From contig NZ_CP053832.1 of assembly GCF_013372225.1 (NCBI RefSeq), positions 1,116,001 through 1,180,000 of the forward strand: DNA of 64,000 bases, written 5' to 3'. This document shows, piece after piece, positions 24,732 through 36,210 of the stretch. The DNA is from Campylobacter ureolyticus. Its GTDB lineage: Bacteria > Campylobacterota > Campylobacteria > Campylobacterales > Campylobacteraceae. The position numbers and the translations under genes were made by a program. The notes beneath the pieces were generated by a model. The model was not told the origin of the DNA, did not search any database, and saw only the letters and a program-made list of their open reading frames with translations. Each line of letters opens with the position of its first letter. Position 1 is the stretch's first letter.

Positions 24732-25741
24732 TTAAGTGCAATTCTCACAGCATTTGTAGCAGCGCCAACTCTTACTTGATCAGCTACGCAAAAAAGATGA
24801 AGTATTTTTTCATCAAAATTATCTTTTCTAATCCTACCAACATAGGTATAATCGGTATTTGTAGAAATAGTTGGCATTGGATAAGAGTTATTTTTAACAT
24901 CGTCAATAAGCTTTATGCTTGGAGCATTTCTTAAAATTTCTCTAACTTCTTCAACTTCAAAATTTCTTTCAAATTTAATAGTAATTGCTTCACTATGACT
25001 TCTTAAAACTGGCACTCTAACGCAAGTTGCTGAAAGTGGAATATTTTTATGAAGTATTTTACTAGTTTCATTTACCATTTTCATCTCTTCTTTTGTGTAG
25101 TCATTTTCCAAAAATACATCAATATGAGGAATTACATTTAAAGCAAGTTGGTGTGGAAAAACTTTATTTTCAAACTCATCAAGCTTAAAGGCAAAAAACG
25201 CTTGCATTTCATTAACAAGCTCTTCCATTCCTTCTTTTCCTGCTCCACTTGCTGCTTGATAGGTGCTTACATCAACTCTTAAAATATTAAAAATATCATC
25301 AAGTGGTTTTAAAACCTGCACCATTTGTATGGTTGAGCAGTTTGGATTTGCAATAATTCCTGTATTTTGCCATAAATTTATATCTTTTGGATTGCACTCA
25401 GGCACAACTAAAGGAACATTTGGCTCCATTCTAAAATGACTTGTGTTATCTATCACCAATGCTCCACTTTGGGTTGCAAATTTAGCAAAATGAGCTGATA
25501 CCGAACCGCCTGCACAAAAAAATGCAATATCAACATCATGCTCATCAAAAATAGTTTCAGTAAGTTCTTTTACAACATACTCTTTACCGCAAAACTCTAG
25601 CCTTTCTCCAGCACTTCTTGAGCTTGCGAGCAAAAGTAATTCATTAATAGGAAAATTCATCTCCTCAAGTATTAGTAAAATTTCTTCTCCAACCGCACCT
25701 GTAGCTCCTACAACTGCAACATTAAAACGCTCTTTATTCAT
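24710..25741 (-). CDS. asd: Aspartate-semialdehyde dehydrogenase
   Basis: 343 aa. NADP-binding start [15 protein letters not shown] (8-22), catalytic Cys in [10 protein letters not shown], and the substrate region [12 protein letters not shown]. It makes aspartate semialdehyde for lysine, threonine and methionine and for DAP in the cell wall. It sits between gyrA (8-nt overlap) and the epimerase gene (22-nt overlap), so all three are one transcript. Confidence 0.95.
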   Translation of the reverse strand: MNKERFNVAVVGATGAVGEEILLILEEMNFPINELLLLASSRSAGERLEFCGKEYVVKELTETIFDEHDVDIAFFCAGGSVSAHFAKFATQSGALVIDNTSHFRMEPNVPLVVPECNPKDINLWQNTGIIANPNCSTIQMVQVLKPLDDIFNILRVDVSTYQAASGAGKEGMEELVNEMQAFFAFKLDEFENKVFPHQLALNVIPHIDVFLENDYTKEEMKMVNETSKILHKNIPLSATCVRVPVLRSHSEAITIKFERNFEVEEVREILRNAPSIKLIDDVKNNSYPMPTISTNTDYTYVGRIRKDNFDEKILHLFCVADQVRVGAATNAVRIALKWIDYQR

Positions 25742-28319
25742 CGGATTCTCCTAAATTTAACTGATCTGACTCTTCGCTGGTTTCTTCATCTTCTATTTTT
25801 GGACAAATTGCAATATTTACAACCTCTTCTCCATCAACATTTACAACTTTTACGCCACTTGTATTTCGACCTGCTTTTCTAATGCTTTGCATATCTACTC
25901 TAATCATCTTACCACTAGTTGTTAAAGCCATTAAATCCATCTCATCATCAACTATTACAATACCAACTAAATCGCCTGTTTTATTTGTAAGTCTCATACA
26001 AATAACACCTTTTCCAGCTCTTTTTTGAAGTCTGTACTCTTCAGCTGTGGTTCGCTTACCAATGCCTTTACTTGCAACACTTAATATTTCTTGATCATTT
26101 GTTTGTAAAACTGCTGCACCTATTACGCTATCATCTTTTTCTTTAAATTTAATTGCAGTAACGCCTCTTGTAACTCTTCCAGTTTCTCTAACATCAGTTA
26201 CGTTAAATTTAATACACATTCCCTTTTTAGTAGCAACCAAAAGCATTTGACCATGTGGTGCAACTTCGCTTTCATCTTCAATCTCATCTACTACTTCATC
26301 ATCTATATTTTCATCATCAATGATTTCATCATCATCTGTATCAAGATCACCTTTTTCTATAATTAAAGATGTTACTACTGTATCATTATCATCTAAATTT
26401 ATAGCTTTTATTCCAACACTTCTTATGTTTGCATACTCGCTTAGTTTTGTTCTTTTTACAATTCCGTTTTTAGTAAATATTGTTAAAAATTTATTATCAG
26501 CAAAATCAGTTGTTGGGATGATAGCCATAATCTGCTCATCAGGTGCAAGATCTATTAAATTTACAACTGCTTTTCCTTTTGCAGTTCTGCTTCCTTCTGG
26601 GATTTTATAAACTTTTAACCAATAAAGCTGTCCTTTATCTGTTATAAACATAAGCGTATCGTGAGTATCGCAGACAAAGAAATTCTCTATAAAATCATCA
26701 TCATAAGTAGTTAATGCAACTCTTCCTTTTCCACCTCGTTTTTGTTTTTCATATGTTTTACTTGGAACTCTTTTTATGTATCCGCGGTGAGTTATGGTTA
26801 CAACCATATTTTCATTTGGTATTAAGTCTTCTATGTCAATATCATCATAATCATCAACTATTTCAGTAATTCTTGGGCATTTAAATTTATCTTTTATTTC
26901 TAATAGCTCATCTTTTATAATGCCTTCAATAAGTTCTTCACTTTTTAATATTTTTTCTAAATTTTCAATAAGTTCTAAAATTTCTTTTAGCTCAGCTTCT
27001 AGTTTTTCTCTCTCTAATCCAGTAAGCTTACTAAGTCTCATATCCAAAATGGCATTTGATTGAAGCTCACTTAGTCCAAATTTACTCATTAATCCATCTC
27101 TTGCTGAGCTGGTATCTGCACTATTTTTAATAAGTTCAATTACATCATCTATGTTATCAAGGGCTATTTTTAAACCTTCTAAAATATGAGCTCTAGCTCT
27201 TGCTTTTTGAAGATCAAATATAGTTCTTCTTATAACAACAGTTTTTCTATGATTTAAGAAAAGTTGTAAAAGCTCTTTTAGTGTGAAAACTTTTGGCTCT
27301 TTGTTATCAATGGCAAGCATTATAACACCAAAAGTTGTCTCCATCATAGTTGATTTAAAAAGATGATTTAAGACAATATCACTCATGGCATCGCGTTTTA
27401 GCTCAATGACCATACGCATACCTTCTCTATCGCTTTCATCTCTTACTTCGCTAATTCCATCAATTTCTTTATCTTTTACTAAATTTGCTATTTTTTCTAT
27501 TAAATTTGCTTTATTTACTTGATAAGGAAGTTCATCAACAACGATAATGTCTTTATTATTTTTCTTTTCAATATGAGTTTTTGCTCTTATTTTAATTCGT
27601 CCGCGACCTGTCTCATAAGCCTCAATAATACCTTTTTTACCAAATATAACACCACCTGTTGGAAAATCTGGTCCTTTGATGTGATGCATTAACTCTTTTA
27701 AAGTTGCATCTTTATTATCAAGTAAAACCAAAAGTCCATCAACAAGCTCATCAAGACTGTGTGGAGGGATGTTTGTAGCCATTCCAACTGCGATTCCACT
27801 TGAGCCATTTAATAACAAATTTGGAACGCGTGCTGGTAAAACATCTGGCTCACTCATGCTTCCATCATAATTTGGTGTAAAATCAACAGTTTCTTTATCT
27901 AAGTCTTTTAAAAGCTCTTCTGCTAAATTTGTCATTCTAGCTTCTGTATAACGCATAGCAGCAGCAGGATCGCCATCAACAGAACCAAAGTTTCCTTGTC
28001 CATCGACAGTTGTTATTCTCATACTAAAAGGCTGAGCCATTCTAACTAATGCATCATAAACTGCAGTATCACCATGTGGGTGGTACTTACCAATAACATC
28101 TCCTACGATACGGGCTGATTTTTTATATGGACTTCTACTTCCAACACCCAAGTCATTCATAGCATAAAGTATCCTTCTATGAACAGGTTTAAGCCCATCT
28201 CTTGCATCAGGTAAAGCTCTACCTATGATAACACTCATAGAATAATCAAGATAGCTAGTCTTTATCGAATCCTCAACATCTATTATCTCGACATTTTCAT
28301 CAAAAAGATTATTTTCCAT
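25734..28319 (-). CDS. gyrA: DNA gyrase subunit A
   Basis: 861 aa from ATG 28,319, chosen over the upstream in-frame start because AAGGAA lies in front of it and MENNLFDEN begins the protein. Catalytic Tyr124 is in AAMRYTEAR. The quinolone region reads [11 protein letters not shown] with Thr85 and Asp89 unaltered, so common resistance changes are absent. The GyrA box QKRGGKGR and six-bladed C-terminal domain follow. An acidic insertion of about 25 residues ([17 protein letters not shown]...) interrupts the C-terminal domain near residue 675. Confidence 0.97.
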   Translation of the reverse strand: MENNLFDENVEIIDVEDSIKTSYLDYSMSVIIGRALPDARDGLKPVHRRILYAMNDLGVGSRSPYKKSARIVGDVIGKYHPHGDTAVYDALVRMAQPFSMRITTVDGQGNFGSVDGDPAAAMRYTEARMTNLAEELLKDLDKETVDFTPNYDGSMSEPDVLPARVPNLLLNGSSGIAVGMATNIPPHSLDELVDGLLVLLDNKDATLKELMHHIKGPDFPTGGVIFGKKGIIEAYETGRGRIKIRAKTHIEKKNNKDIIVVDELPYQVNKANLIEKIANLVKDKEIDGISEVRDESDREGMRMVIELKRDAMSDIVLNHLFKSTMMETTFGVIMLAIDNKEPKVFTLKELLQLFLNHRKTVVIRRTIFDLQKARARAHILEGLKIALDNIDDVIELIKNSADTSSARDGLMSKFGLSELQSNAILDMRLSKLTGLEREKLEAELKEILELIENLEKILKSEELIEGIIKDELLEIKDKFKCPRITEIVDDYDDIDIEDLIPNENMVVTITHRGYIKRVPSKTYEKQKRGGKGRVALTTYDDDFIENFFVCDTHDTLMFITDKGQLYWLKVYKIPEGSRTAKGKAVVNLIDLAPDEQIMAIIPTTDFADNKFLTIFTKNGIVKRTKLSEYANIRSVGIKAINLDDNDTVVTSLIIEKGDLDTDDDEIIDDENIDDEVVDEIEDESEVAPHGQMLLVATKKGMCIKFNVTDVRETGRVTRGVTAIKFKEKDDSVIGAAVLQTNDQEILSVASKGIGKRTTAEEYRLQKRAGKGVICMRLTNKTGDLVGIVIVDDEMDLMALTTSGKMIRVDMQSIRKAGRNTSGVKVVNVDGEEVVNIAICPKIEDEETSEESDQLNLGESDE

Positions 28320-28537
28320 AAAATTCCTTATATTTACACATTTATTTTTCAAAAATACTAAACATTATATCCAAAAATTAGTCATTTTCAAAACTAAGTT
28401 ATTAATAATTTTATTTAAAAATCCATTAGTATAAAAGTTTTTTAAACATAAAAAATATAGCTTTTTATTAAAGATAAATATAGTTAATTAATGATAAAAT
28501 CATTAATTTAAATTTTTTTAAAAATGAGGTTTGTAAA

Positions 28538-29332
28538 ATGCTAAAACCAAATCAACAAAAAGATAATAAGTCTTATAAATATAATATTATTGATACATTC
28601 TATAGGGCAGACAATTTTACAAAAGGAAGAGCTTTTAAAAAATTTTTTAGCAATTTTTGTCAAAAGGTTTTTGATATAAACTATAAAATGTTAAAAAATA
28701 AAGATTTACAATATTTTCCATTAGGATATAGTGAAAATAACGCCTATTCAAGCATTTCTCACGCATTACATTTACTAACACCTTATGTGTGGAGTGAAAT
28801 GTTCATTAATTATAAAAATAGAAAAAATATTAAAATTTTAAACAGTGCAGATATAAATAGTAAAGATTGTGATGATAAATGGAGGTTTGTGGATTTTTGG
28901 TTTATGAGCAAAGACAAAGAATTTGAAGTATGGCTAGAAGTAAAACGATTAAGTTTTAATGTCGGTAAAAATGCTAACTTAGATTTTGATCAAAAAACTA
29001 TTAAGAGAATAGAAGATGCCTTATATCAAATTTATAATATTAAAAACTCCAATAAAGATAATCCATGTCAAGATTCCAAACAAGCAAATTTAAAAGTTGC
29101 TTTTTTTATAACGCCTTTATGGTGTAAAAAAAGTCAAAAACCAACAAATAAAAGCATAAAATATATTCCAAATAAAATAGCAAATCTACTTAATGATTTT
29201 ATAGATTATAGGCGAAATATGGGGGTATTATGTGCGGTTTTTGAACTAGATTCACAATTTGAAAAAGAAAATTTAATATATGAAGGCGAATATACGCCTT
29301 ATTTTATGCTTAATGCCATTATACTAGAGTAA
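28538..29332 (+). CDS. Orphan protein with a possible PD-(D/E)XK nuclease core
   Basis: 264 aa, no family recognised. Residues FVDFW (Asp119), a short loop and then VWLEVKR (Glu134-x-Lys136) match the spacing of a PD-(D/E)XK nuclease active site, and a conserved-looking strand ANLKVAFFITPLW follows. The gene stands alone, divergent from gyrA, at the edge of an AT-rich accessory patch. It could be a small restriction-like or defence nuclease. The assignment is by pattern only. Confidence 0.5.
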   Translation: MLKPNQQKDNKSYKYNIIDTFYRADNFTKGRAFKKFFSNFCQKVFDINYKMLKNKDLQYFPLGYSENNAYSSISHALHLLTPYVWSEMFINYKNRKNIKILNSADINSKDCDDKWRFVDFWFMSKDKEFEVWLEVKRLSFNVGKNANLDFDQKTIKRIEDALYQIYNIKNSNKDNPCQDSKQANLKVAFFITPLWCKKSQKPTNKSIKYIPNKIANLLNDFIDYRRNMGVLCAVFELDSQFEKENLIYEGEYTPYFMLNAIILE

Positions 29333-29350
29333 GTGTAATTACAAAAACAA

Positions 29351-29917
29351 TTATACGAATTTTCCATCGGTATCTAATTCGTAAGTTTTACCAGAAAAAT
29401 GAAGCGTATAACTAGTTATATTGACAGTAATGTTACCATATATAGATAATATTTTTTGATTTTTATAATGATCTTTTACTATTTTTGATATAAAATTTAG
29501 TTGATAGGTTAAACTTTTAAAAAATAACTCACCCCAATAAGGTTCTAATCCTATATATCTTTGCCTGCTTAAACTCAATGCTGCATATTTTAACTGAGTC
29601 ATATCTCTTGGCTTAAAATCTGTATTTACATAAACATACGAACCTTTAAATTTTAACCTTTCTTCATAGTATCTTTCAGTTTTTTCAAACTCATCTTTAA
29701 TGTCTTTTTTAAAATATTTACTTAGTGCTAAAATAAGCGTTCTAGAATTATGAGTCCAATCAAAATGTCCATTTGATAAAAACTCAAAAAGGCTATTTGA
29801 TTTTTTTAAATTTATAAGTGCTTGTTTAAAATTTTGCTCTTTTGGGTACCCAAGCTCTTTTGAAATAACTTTCATATCGCTTTTCAATGTTAATTCCTTA
29901 ATTTCATTAAAAATCAT
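29351..29917 (-). CDS. Hypothetical cytosolic protein, 188 aa
   Basis: Unrecognised. It starts with a helix-rich region (KVISKELGYPKEQNFKQAL) that resembles a small HTH, and ends in beta strands (SIYGNITVNITSYTLHFSG). No membrane segment. It is in a patch with the TTG-start membrane family and the possible nuclease. Confidence 0.5.
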   Translation of the reverse strand: MIFNEIKELTLKSDMKVISKELGYPKEQNFKQALINLKKSNSLFEFLSNGHFDWTHNSRTLILALSKYFKKDIKDEFEKTERYYEERLKFKGSYVYVNTDFKPRDMTQLKYAALSLSRQRYIGLEPYWGELFFKSLTYQLNFISKIVKDHYKNQKILSIYGNITVNITSYTLHFSGKTYELDTDGKFV

Positions 29918-29941
29918 TTTTTATCCTTTTTTTTGATAATT

Positions 29942-30241
29942 TTAAATTCCAACAGCTAACAACCACATTTTAAATTTATTTTTATAAAATTCATTTAATT
30001 CATAGTCCCAAATAATTTTTACTTCTTCATTGCAGTTTTTTTCCACTTTATTTATTATTTCACACAAATCAAGCAAAAACATATTTGGATTTACAACAAA
30101 ATAAATGTAAATATATTTTGCTTGTTTTATTTTTAATTTTTTTATTTTATGCAAAGCTTTACTTTTATTAAGAATTTGATTAAAGCCGATAATTTTACCT
30201 TGAAAACAAAATGTATTTTTTAAATCCTCAAAATCCACCAT
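29942..30241 (-). CDS. Hypothetical protein, 99 aa
   Basis: Unrecognised, Lys/Ile/Tyr-rich, with a hydrophobic strand KYIYIYFVVNPNMFLLDL and a C-terminal hydrophobic end. It lies between two orphan genes and is followed by the broken TTG-start family member; no homologue known to me. Confidence 0.4.
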   Translation of the reverse strand: MVDFEDLKNTFCFQGKIIGFNQILNKSKALHKIKKLKIKQAKYIYIYFVVNPNMFLLDLCEIINKVEKNCNEEVKIIWDYELNEFYKNKFKMWLLAVGI

Positions 30242-30305
30242 AAAATCTCATTTTATGGTATATACAAATATTTTTAAAAAAATTTTAGTCAATTATTAAT
30301 TAGTT

Positions 30306-31165
30306 TTAAGATACTATAAAATTACATTGTGCTTTTTCTATATCTATATTAATTTTATCAAAGAAATATCTTTTTATTTCCATATTATCACTTTCTTTTG
30401 GCAAAAAATTTATGATGTTTTTCTCTGTTTTTATTAAATAACTAGTGTAAATTTTAAAACCAATTTTTTTATTTAAAAGAATAAAAACTACAAATTTACC
30501 AACTAAAAATACCGCAATAATCCATCCATAAACAAATAAAAATATACTGAAATCAAAAATTATCATTGTAATACCAACTAAAAGTATAGCCACAATTAAA
30601 AATTTTTTAGAGACAAGTTTTTGAGTTTGAAAATTTTCATTACAAATAGCAGTTTTATAAACTCCAATTATGTCGCTCAAATTTATTTCAAGTGCTGTAT
30701 CGCTTCCTTTTCTATAGACAATTTTTGAATCATAAAAAATAATAGTTTTATATGGGTGTTTAAGTAACTCTAAAAAAATTTCTAAAGTAATAAACATAAA
30801 AATAATATTTTTTGGTATAAAAAAACACTTATGCCGTTAGAAATAAAATTAACAAACAACAAAACTGGAATTGTTACTGCGAAAAAGGCTGTTTCGTGCA
30901 TATTGTAATCTCTTATAATTAACGGTTCTTTATCATAATCTCTTTTTTTAGGTTTTGCTTTATTGGATAAATTTTGAGAATTGTCTAAATTTGAGTCATT
31001 GTTTAAATTTGAATTATTCAAATTTGAATTATTCAAATTTAAATCATCTTCTAAATTTTTATTAGAATTTTCTTTATTATCAGAGTTATTGCCTAAATTC
31101 ACTCTATTTTTAGGTCTATTGTTTCTTAAATATTCTCTAAGTTTTTCTCTTTTATCATCACTCAA
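30306..31165 (-). pseudogene. TTG-start membrane protein family, member A, frameshifted at T7
   Basis: The N-part (127 aa, TTG at 31,165) begins SDDKREKLREYLRNN, has a low-complexity Asn/Leu/Ser linker and KRDYDKEPLII, and then a membrane segment. The frame is lost at GTTTTTTTATACC; with an eighth T it continues as VFFIPKNIIF into the 163-aa C-part, which has two membrane helices, a YRKGSDTALEINLSDIIG segment and the family ending IKRYFFDKINIDI. The gene is thus one base short of a full member. It could be inactive or in an off state. Confidence 0.75.
31005..31040. repeat. 15-bp tandem repeat in the linker of member A
   Basis: The unit AAATTTGAATTATTC is present in two full copies (31,005-31,034) and part of a third. 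It encodes repeats of Ser-Asn-Leu-Asn-Asn and explains why the linker differs in length from members B and C. Confidence 0.75.
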
Positions 31166-31482
31166 ATTTTAGCCTTTGCTGTTTTTATAAAAACGATGTA
31201 TTCTAGTCTTTTAAAACTTAAAATATTATTTGAATTTTTTATTAATATAAATTTAGCATAGTGGCTAATTTAGGATTATCTACTATAACTTATTGTAATT
31301 AAAAACTTTTATTTATGGTAAAGATTTAATATAAAAAAGAGTGTTTAGTTTATCATTATAAGAGTTTAAAGATGATTTTAAATTTAATTTTATATATTTT
31401 TCTGCCTTATCAAGCTTCTCTTTAGCTTTTATTTGCCTATCTAATAAATTCATAATTATCCCCTTTAAATAAAATTTTATTA

Positions 31483-32376
31483 TTAAAATATGTTATAACT
31501 TTTTGGTAAATTGTCTATATCAATATTTTTTTGCAAAAAATATTGTTTTACCTCTTTATAAATTTCATAATTATAAAGATAAATTATATAATACCGTTTA
31601 GCAAAAGAATTGTTATAGCTTAGCAAAAAAGTTGGTTTATAAATTTGTATAAATGGAAATATTTTAAAGCCATTTACTCTTTTGTTTATAAATAGATAGA
31701 TAAAAAATTTGATAAATAAATTTGAAAAATAAAAAGATATCACAATAAAAAATACAAAACCTTTACTAATAATTATAAGTACAACTAACGAAGAATATAT
31801 TATAATATCAGCAATATCAAAATTTGAATTTTTTGAATAATTTGTAGAAAATGGTAAAATCAACTCGCTAGCCACAATCTTGCTTTGCTTTTTTAATTTG
31901 CCATAATCATAAAATTCAATATATTTATTGCAAAATTTGATTTTATGATTTGAAAAATATTGTTTTTGACAAATAGTTACGACAAAAATATATCCAACTA
32001 ACAAAAACAATGCAGCTATATACCCATCAAAATCTATAACCGACCCTTTATATAAATCTTTGCAAAAACAAGAGATAATTAAAGATAAAATCAAAGACGC
32101 CATAAACATAATAAGAACAAAAAACTCTTCATAGCTTTGTATTATCAGCGGTTCTTTATCATAATCTCTTTTATTTAAGTTTGTTTTATTATCTGAAATT
32201 TGAGAATTGTCCAAATCTGAGTTATTATTTAAATTCAAATTATCTGAGTTTAAATCATCTTCTAAATTTTTATTAGATTTTTCTTTATTATCAGAGTTAT
32301 TGCCTAAATTTATTCTATTCTTAGGTCGATTATTTCTTAAATATTCTCTAAGTTTTTCTCTTTTATCATCACTCAA
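31483..32376 (-). CDS. TTG-start membrane protein family, member B (intact)
   Basis: 297 aa from TTG 32,376, with AAGGC upstream. N-terminus SDDKREKLREYLRNNRPKN, an Asn/Asp/Ser-rich linker (25-68), then NKRDYDKEPLII, a pair of membrane helices, a segment KYIEFYDYGKLKKQSKIV like a bacterial PH-type fold, another membrane pair and the C-terminal VKQYFLQKNIDID. The first 80 codons are nearly the same at DNA level as those of member C, 24 kb away, while the rest differs. Function unknown; probably an inner-membrane signalling or surface-stress protein. Confidence 0.75.
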   Translation of the reverse strand: MSDDKREKLREYLRNNRPKNRINLGNNSDNKEKSNKNLEDDLNSDNLNLNNNSDLDNSQISDNKTNLNKRDYDKEPLIIQSYEEFFVLIMFMASLILSLIISCFCKDLYKGSVIDFDGYIAALFLLVGYIFVVTICQKQYFSNHKIKFCNKYIEFYDYGKLKKQSKIVASELILPFSTNYSKNSNFDIADIIIYSSLVVLIIISKGFVFFIVISFYFSNLFIKFFIYLFINKRVNGFKIFPFIQIYKPTFLLSYNNSFAKRYYIIYLYNYEIYKEVKQYFLQKNIDIDNLPKSYNIF

Positions 32377-32602
32377 ATTTTAGCCTTTTTGCAAGTAAAA
32401 CCTAAATCTTAAATTTTGGGATATTGTATCAAATTTGGATTTAAAATATTGTTTAGATTAAAACATTTTAATTTTTAAATTTAGAATTTTTTTTATAGTT
32501 TAAAAACATATTGATAACTTATGTTTTTGTACAATGCTATGCGTGATATGAGGTGCATTTTATAAATTTGACTTAAAAATAGCAAAGCCTTAATATTACA
32601 CT

Positions 32603-32995
32603 TGGTGGAGGTGTGCGGTGTCGAACCGCAGTCCAAAAGCAAAAGACCAAAGTCTCTATACATGTTTAGCGAAAGTGAAATTTCGTTTAAGAAGGCCCAC
32701 TTTCATTTTGCTAGCAGTTAGAACAACTACTAAGCAAAAAACCAAACTCTTAAACTAAGACAAGAATTTCATCTAAATGTTTGTCAAACATCTAAACTAC
32801 ACTATTTAAATGACTTGCTACTTTGCCTAAATAGTATCAACAAATGCAAGGCTCAACTGAACTTACGCTACTTTTGCGTAAGCAGGAGCAAATTTAACGT
32901 TATTTGCGTTTAATTTTAATTTGAGCTTTTAACACTTTGCTCAAAGCGACATGCAACCGTGACCGTTTAACTCCTGTCGAAGCCAAGTCACCCCC
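32603..32995 (-). ncRNA. ssrA: tmRNA
   Basis: Transfer-messenger RNA rescues stalled ribosomes. The 5' end GGGGGTGACTTGGCTTCGACAGGAG and the 3' T-arm plus CTCCACCA are typical. The tag frame at 32,863-32,907 reads ANNVKFAPAYAKVA and stops at TAA, beginning with GCA as resume codon, the Campylobacter-type tag. Ends are placed by pairing of the 5' G-run with the 3' acceptor and may be off by a few bases. Confidence 0.96.
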
Positions 32996-33093
32996 ATTTA
33001 AATGTGTGTAATTTTACATAAAATACTACTTTTTGTCAAATTTTTATATTATTTTGGTAGAATATATATTTAATTTTAATAAAAAGGGCAAAA

Positions 33094-33759
33094 ATGAAAA
33101 AAACTATTATTTTATCTATTTTATTATCACTTAGTCTAAATGCAAGTGAAAAGGCAAGAGATTATTTTAGTGAAAATTTAAATATTGATGATGGACATCA
33201 AGCATTTGTTGAAAATAAATATGAAAAATCAAAAGAAATTTGGACTAAACTTTGTAATGAAAACGATGGCAAAAGCTGTACAAATTTAGCATGGCTTTTA
33301 GATAATGGTTTAGGTGTAGAAGTTGATAAGCAAGAAGCTATAAAGTTTTACGAAAAAGGCTGTGAGCTAAATAGTCCAGAAGGTTGCTCAAACATAGCAA
33401 TGATGTATTTTAGAGGTGAAGTTGTAGAAATGGACTTTGAAAAAGCTTTTAAATACTATGAAAAAGCTTGTGAGTTAAACCACCCTTTATCATGCGCGCA
33501 AGTTGGATATATGTATGAATTTGGTGATGGTGTAGAGACAAATATCCATAAAACTTTTGAATACTATGATAAATCATGCCAACTTGGATATGGTGAAGGA
33601 TGTACAAATTTAGGAGCTCTTTATGCAAATGGAAATGGTATAAAAATAGATATTGAAAAAGCTAGTGAATACTTTGCAAAAGGTTGCGACTTAGGACATG
33701 AGCAAGGTTGCAAATATGAAACACAACTAAAAGAGTTAAAGTTAAAGGGTGAAATTTAA
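33094..33759 (+). CDS. Sel1-repeat (Hcp-like) secreted protein
   Basis: 221 aa with a signal peptide (1-17). About five Sel1-like repeats of 36 residues follow, each with a Cys pair eight residues apart (e.g. [36 protein letters not shown]), as in Helicobacter cysteine-rich proteins. These are periplasmic or secreted solenoids that bind peptidoglycan fragments or partner proteins. It is 5 nt ahead of ruvB and probably co-transcribed. Confidence 0.9.
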   Translation: MKKTIILSILLSLSLNASEKARDYFSENLNIDDGHQAFVENKYEKSKEIWTKLCNENDGKSCTNLAWLLDNGLGVEVDKQEAIKFYEKGCELNSPEGCSNIAMMYFRGEVVEMDFEKAFKYYEKACELNHPLSCAQVGYMYEFGDGVETNIHKTFEYYDKSCQLGYGEGCTNLGALYANGNGIKIDIEKASEYFAKGCDLGHEQGCKYETQLKELKLKGEI

Positions 33760-33764
33760 AAGTA

Positions 33765-34778
33765 ATGGACAGAATCGTCGAAATAGAAAAAGTAAATTTT
33801 GAAAAAGAATATGAAGTAAGCCTAAGACCGCTAAATTTTGATGAATATATAGGCCAGGAAAAAATAAAACAAAATTTAAAAGTTTTTATAGGCGCTGCAA
33901 AAAAAAGAGCTGAGGTTTTGGATCATACTCTTTTTTATGGACCTCCAGGGCTTGGAAAAACAACATTGGCTCATATAATTTCAAATGAAATGAATGCAAA
34001 TATAAAAATAACTGCCGCACCAATGATAGAAAAAGCTGGCGATTTGGCGGCTATTTTAACAAATTTAGAAGAAGGTGATGTTTTATTTATAGATGAAATT
34101 CACCGCTTAAGCTCGTCTATTGAAGAGATTTTATATCCTGCCATGGAAGATTTTAGACTTGATATTATAATTGGTTCAGGTCCTGCTGCACAAACTATCA
34201 AAATAGATATCCCAAAATTTACACTAATTGGTGCAACTACTAAAGCTGGTATGATTTCAGCTCCACTTAGAGATAGGTTTGGAATTTCTTTTAGGCTTGA
34301 GTTTTACTCACCAGATGAACTAGCTAGTATAACTCAAAAAGCTTCTTTAAAATTAAATAAAAGCATTGATAAAGATGCCTCACTTGAAATAGCAAAAAGA
34401 AGTCGTGGAACTCCTAGAATAGCATTAAGATTATTAAAAAGAATAAGAGACTTTGCCGATATAAATGATGAAGAAAACATATCATTAAATAGAGCAAAAA
34501 CATCACTAGATGAACTTGGAGTAAATGAACTTGGTTTCGATGAACTTGATTTAAAATATTTGGGAATTTTATTTGAAGCAAATAAAAAACCACTTGGATT
34601 AAATACTATTTCAGCTGCATTAAGCGAAGATGAAGGAACTATTGAAGATGTAATAGAACCATATTTGCTTGCAAATAGCTATATACAAAGAACAGCAAAA
34701 GGCAGAATTGCAACTTACAAAAGCTATGAAATGCTTAAAATTCCATACCAAAAAGGACTTTTTGATGAAGACGAGTAA
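33765..34778 (+). CDS. ruvB: Holliday junction branch-migration helicase RuvB
   Basis: 337 aa. Walker [10 protein letters not shown] (about 60-68), Walker B LFIDEIHR, sensor region [19 protein letters not shown] and a winged-helix C-terminus. With RuvA it drives branch migration of Holliday junctions. ruvA is not in the window. Its end overlaps the next gene by 14 nt. Confidence 0.97.
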   Translation: MDRIVEIEKVNFEKEYEVSLRPLNFDEYIGQEKIKQNLKVFIGAAKKRAEVLDHTLFYGPPGLGKTTLAHIISNEMNANIKITAAPMIEKAGDLAAILTNLEEGDVLFIDEIHRLSSSIEEILYPAMEDFRLDIIIGSGPAAQTIKIDIPKFTLIGATTKAGMISAPLRDRFGISFRLEFYSPDELASITQKASLKLNKSIDKDASLEIAKRSRGTPRIALRLLKRIRDFADINDEENISLNRAKTSLDELGVNELGFDELDLKYLGILFEANKKPLGLNTISAALSEDEGTIEDVIEPYLLANSYIQRTAKGRIATYKSYEMLKIPYQKGLFDEDE

Positions 34779-35814
34779 ATACTTTTTTGTGGGTTTTATA
34801 CTTTTTTTATTTTGTTTTGTGATTTATCTTTTTAACGGTTTTTTGCTTACAATTGCCATTGGGATACTTCTAGCTGTTTCAACTGCAAATATTAATAGAT
34901 TTTTCCTTAAACTAACAAATGATAAAAATCTACTTTCAGCAACTTCTACAACTCTTGTTTTGGCATTATTTTTTTTAGTGCCATTTATGTATGCAGTTAT
35001 TGAGCTTGCAAAATACGCATCAAGTTTTGATATGAAAAATACATCTATTGTATTAAATTATATACAAAATTTTAATTTTCACTTACCTGAAAAATTTGCA
35101 TCTTTTGAGCCAAAAATAAAAGAATTTATAGCCTCAATAAACATAAATTCCTTAGTAAAACAAGGTGCAACTTATCTTTCTACTATAGGCAAATCAAGTG
35201 CAAAATTTATTGTAGATATGGGTCTTATAATAGCATTTTACTTTTTTGCAAATTTATATGGAAAATCTCTTATGAGTTTTTTAAAAGAAACTTTGCCAGT
35301 TGAAGCCTCACATATAGATTCAATCTCTCATGAAGTAGCAAATACAATGAGTGTTGTTTTATACTCAACCATAGCAACTGCTGTTTTACAAGGGTTTTTA
35401 TTTGGTGTTTTTCTATCATTTTATGGATATGATGGCTTTTTAATGGGAATATTATATGCTTTTGCATCGCTTGTGCCAATAGTTGGTGGGGCTTTGATAT
35501 TTGTACCAATTAGTATTTATGAATTAGCCAATGGCAATACCTTAAACGCAATTATAATATTTTTATATTCAATAATCATGATAGCAACTATTGCTGATAA
35601 CTTTATAAAACCATTAATAATTAGATTTATAAACTCAAAACTTGTAAGTAGCCCTGCTAATATAAATGAGCTTTTAATATTTTTTGCCATGCTTGCTGGA
35701 CTGTCAACATTTGGCTTTTGGGGGATTATTCTAGGGCCTGCAATTGTAACATTATTTATTGCTTCATTAAATTCATATAGAATAATTACAAAGGAATTTG
35801 ATAATTTAGACTAA
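34765..35814 (+). CDS. AI-2E family transporter (PerM-like)
   Basis: 349 aa from ATG 34,765, which has AAAAGGAC just upstream and begins a membrane helix [17 protein letters not shown]; the longer frame inside ruvB is rejected. Seven or eight membrane helices in the AI-2E/PerM arrangement with a long extracytoplasmic loop after the second pair. Members have been linked to autoinducer or ion export; the substrate here is unknown. Confidence 0.88.
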   Translation: MKTSKYFFVGFILFLFCFVIYLFNGFLLTIAIGILLAVSTANINRFFLKLTNDKNLLSATSTTLVLALFFLVPFMYAVIELAKYASSFDMKNTSIVLNYIQNFNFHLPEKFASFEPKIKEFIASININSLVKQGATYLSTIGKSSAKFIVDMGLIIAFYFFANLYGKSLMSFLKETLPVEASHIDSISHEVANTMSVVLYSTIATAVLQGFLFGVFLSFYGYDGFLMGILYAFASLVPIVGGALIFVPISIYELANGNTLNAIIIFLYSIIMIATIADNFIKPLIIRFINSKLVSSPANINELLIFFAMLAGLSTFGFWGIILGPAIVTLFIASLNSYRIITKEFDNLD

Positions 35815-36164
35815 CTTTAAACTTGTAAAAATTTAATTATCGAAATAGTTAAATTTTTACAGTTGTTAAATTTATTATAAATTCTTTTATTTAATATATC
35901 TATAAAAATATAGTTTTAGTCACCAAACAATCTCGATAAAAATTAATCTGTTTTTACAATTTTTTTAATTTAAATATCTAAAAATACTTAAATTTTACAT
36001 AAATTTTATGATATTAATTGAAATTATTATTTTACATTCAAGAATTTATTTTGATAAATCGTTTTGAGTAATTTAAAATATTATACAAAATTACTGACCA
36101 ATTTAAAAGTTCTTATTTTTGAAAAATTGATTTAAAAAATTTGAGAGTATATAATAAAAAAGTA
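35815..36164. other. AT-rich intergenic gap
   Basis: About 350 nt between the transporter gene and the shared terminator near frdB. No frame, tRNA or repeat is visible. Composition is over 80 percent AT. Confidence 0.6.
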
Positions 36165-36195
36165 AAATTTAGCAAGGAAAAACCTTGCTAAATTT
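36165..36195. terminator. Terminator of the frdCAB operon
   Basis: AAATTTAGCAAGG (36,165-36,177) and CCTTGCTAAATTT (36,183-36,195) form a perfect 13-bp stem with an AAAAA loop just after the frdB stop codon. The A/T flanks give a U-run in both directions. Confidence 0.85.
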
Positions 36196-36210
36196 TTGTG
36201 TAGTAAATTT

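Noticed and set aside
28100-28130. Quinolone resistance changes in gyrA
   Set aside because: The region reads [11 protein letters not shown] with Thr and Asp at the usual positions.
31005-31040. Possible CRISPR array because of regular 15-bp units
   Set aside because: The units are adjacent without spacers and lie inside the coding linker of member A; no cas genes exist in the window.
33001-33093. Origin of replication near gyrA and ssrA
   Set aside because: No cluster of DnaA boxes and no dnaA or dnaN gene were seen.
34669-34764. Longer AI-2E transporter beginning inside ruvB
   Set aside because: ATG 34,765 has a ribosome site and begins the first membrane helix; the extra 32 residues are basic and read from ruvB codons.
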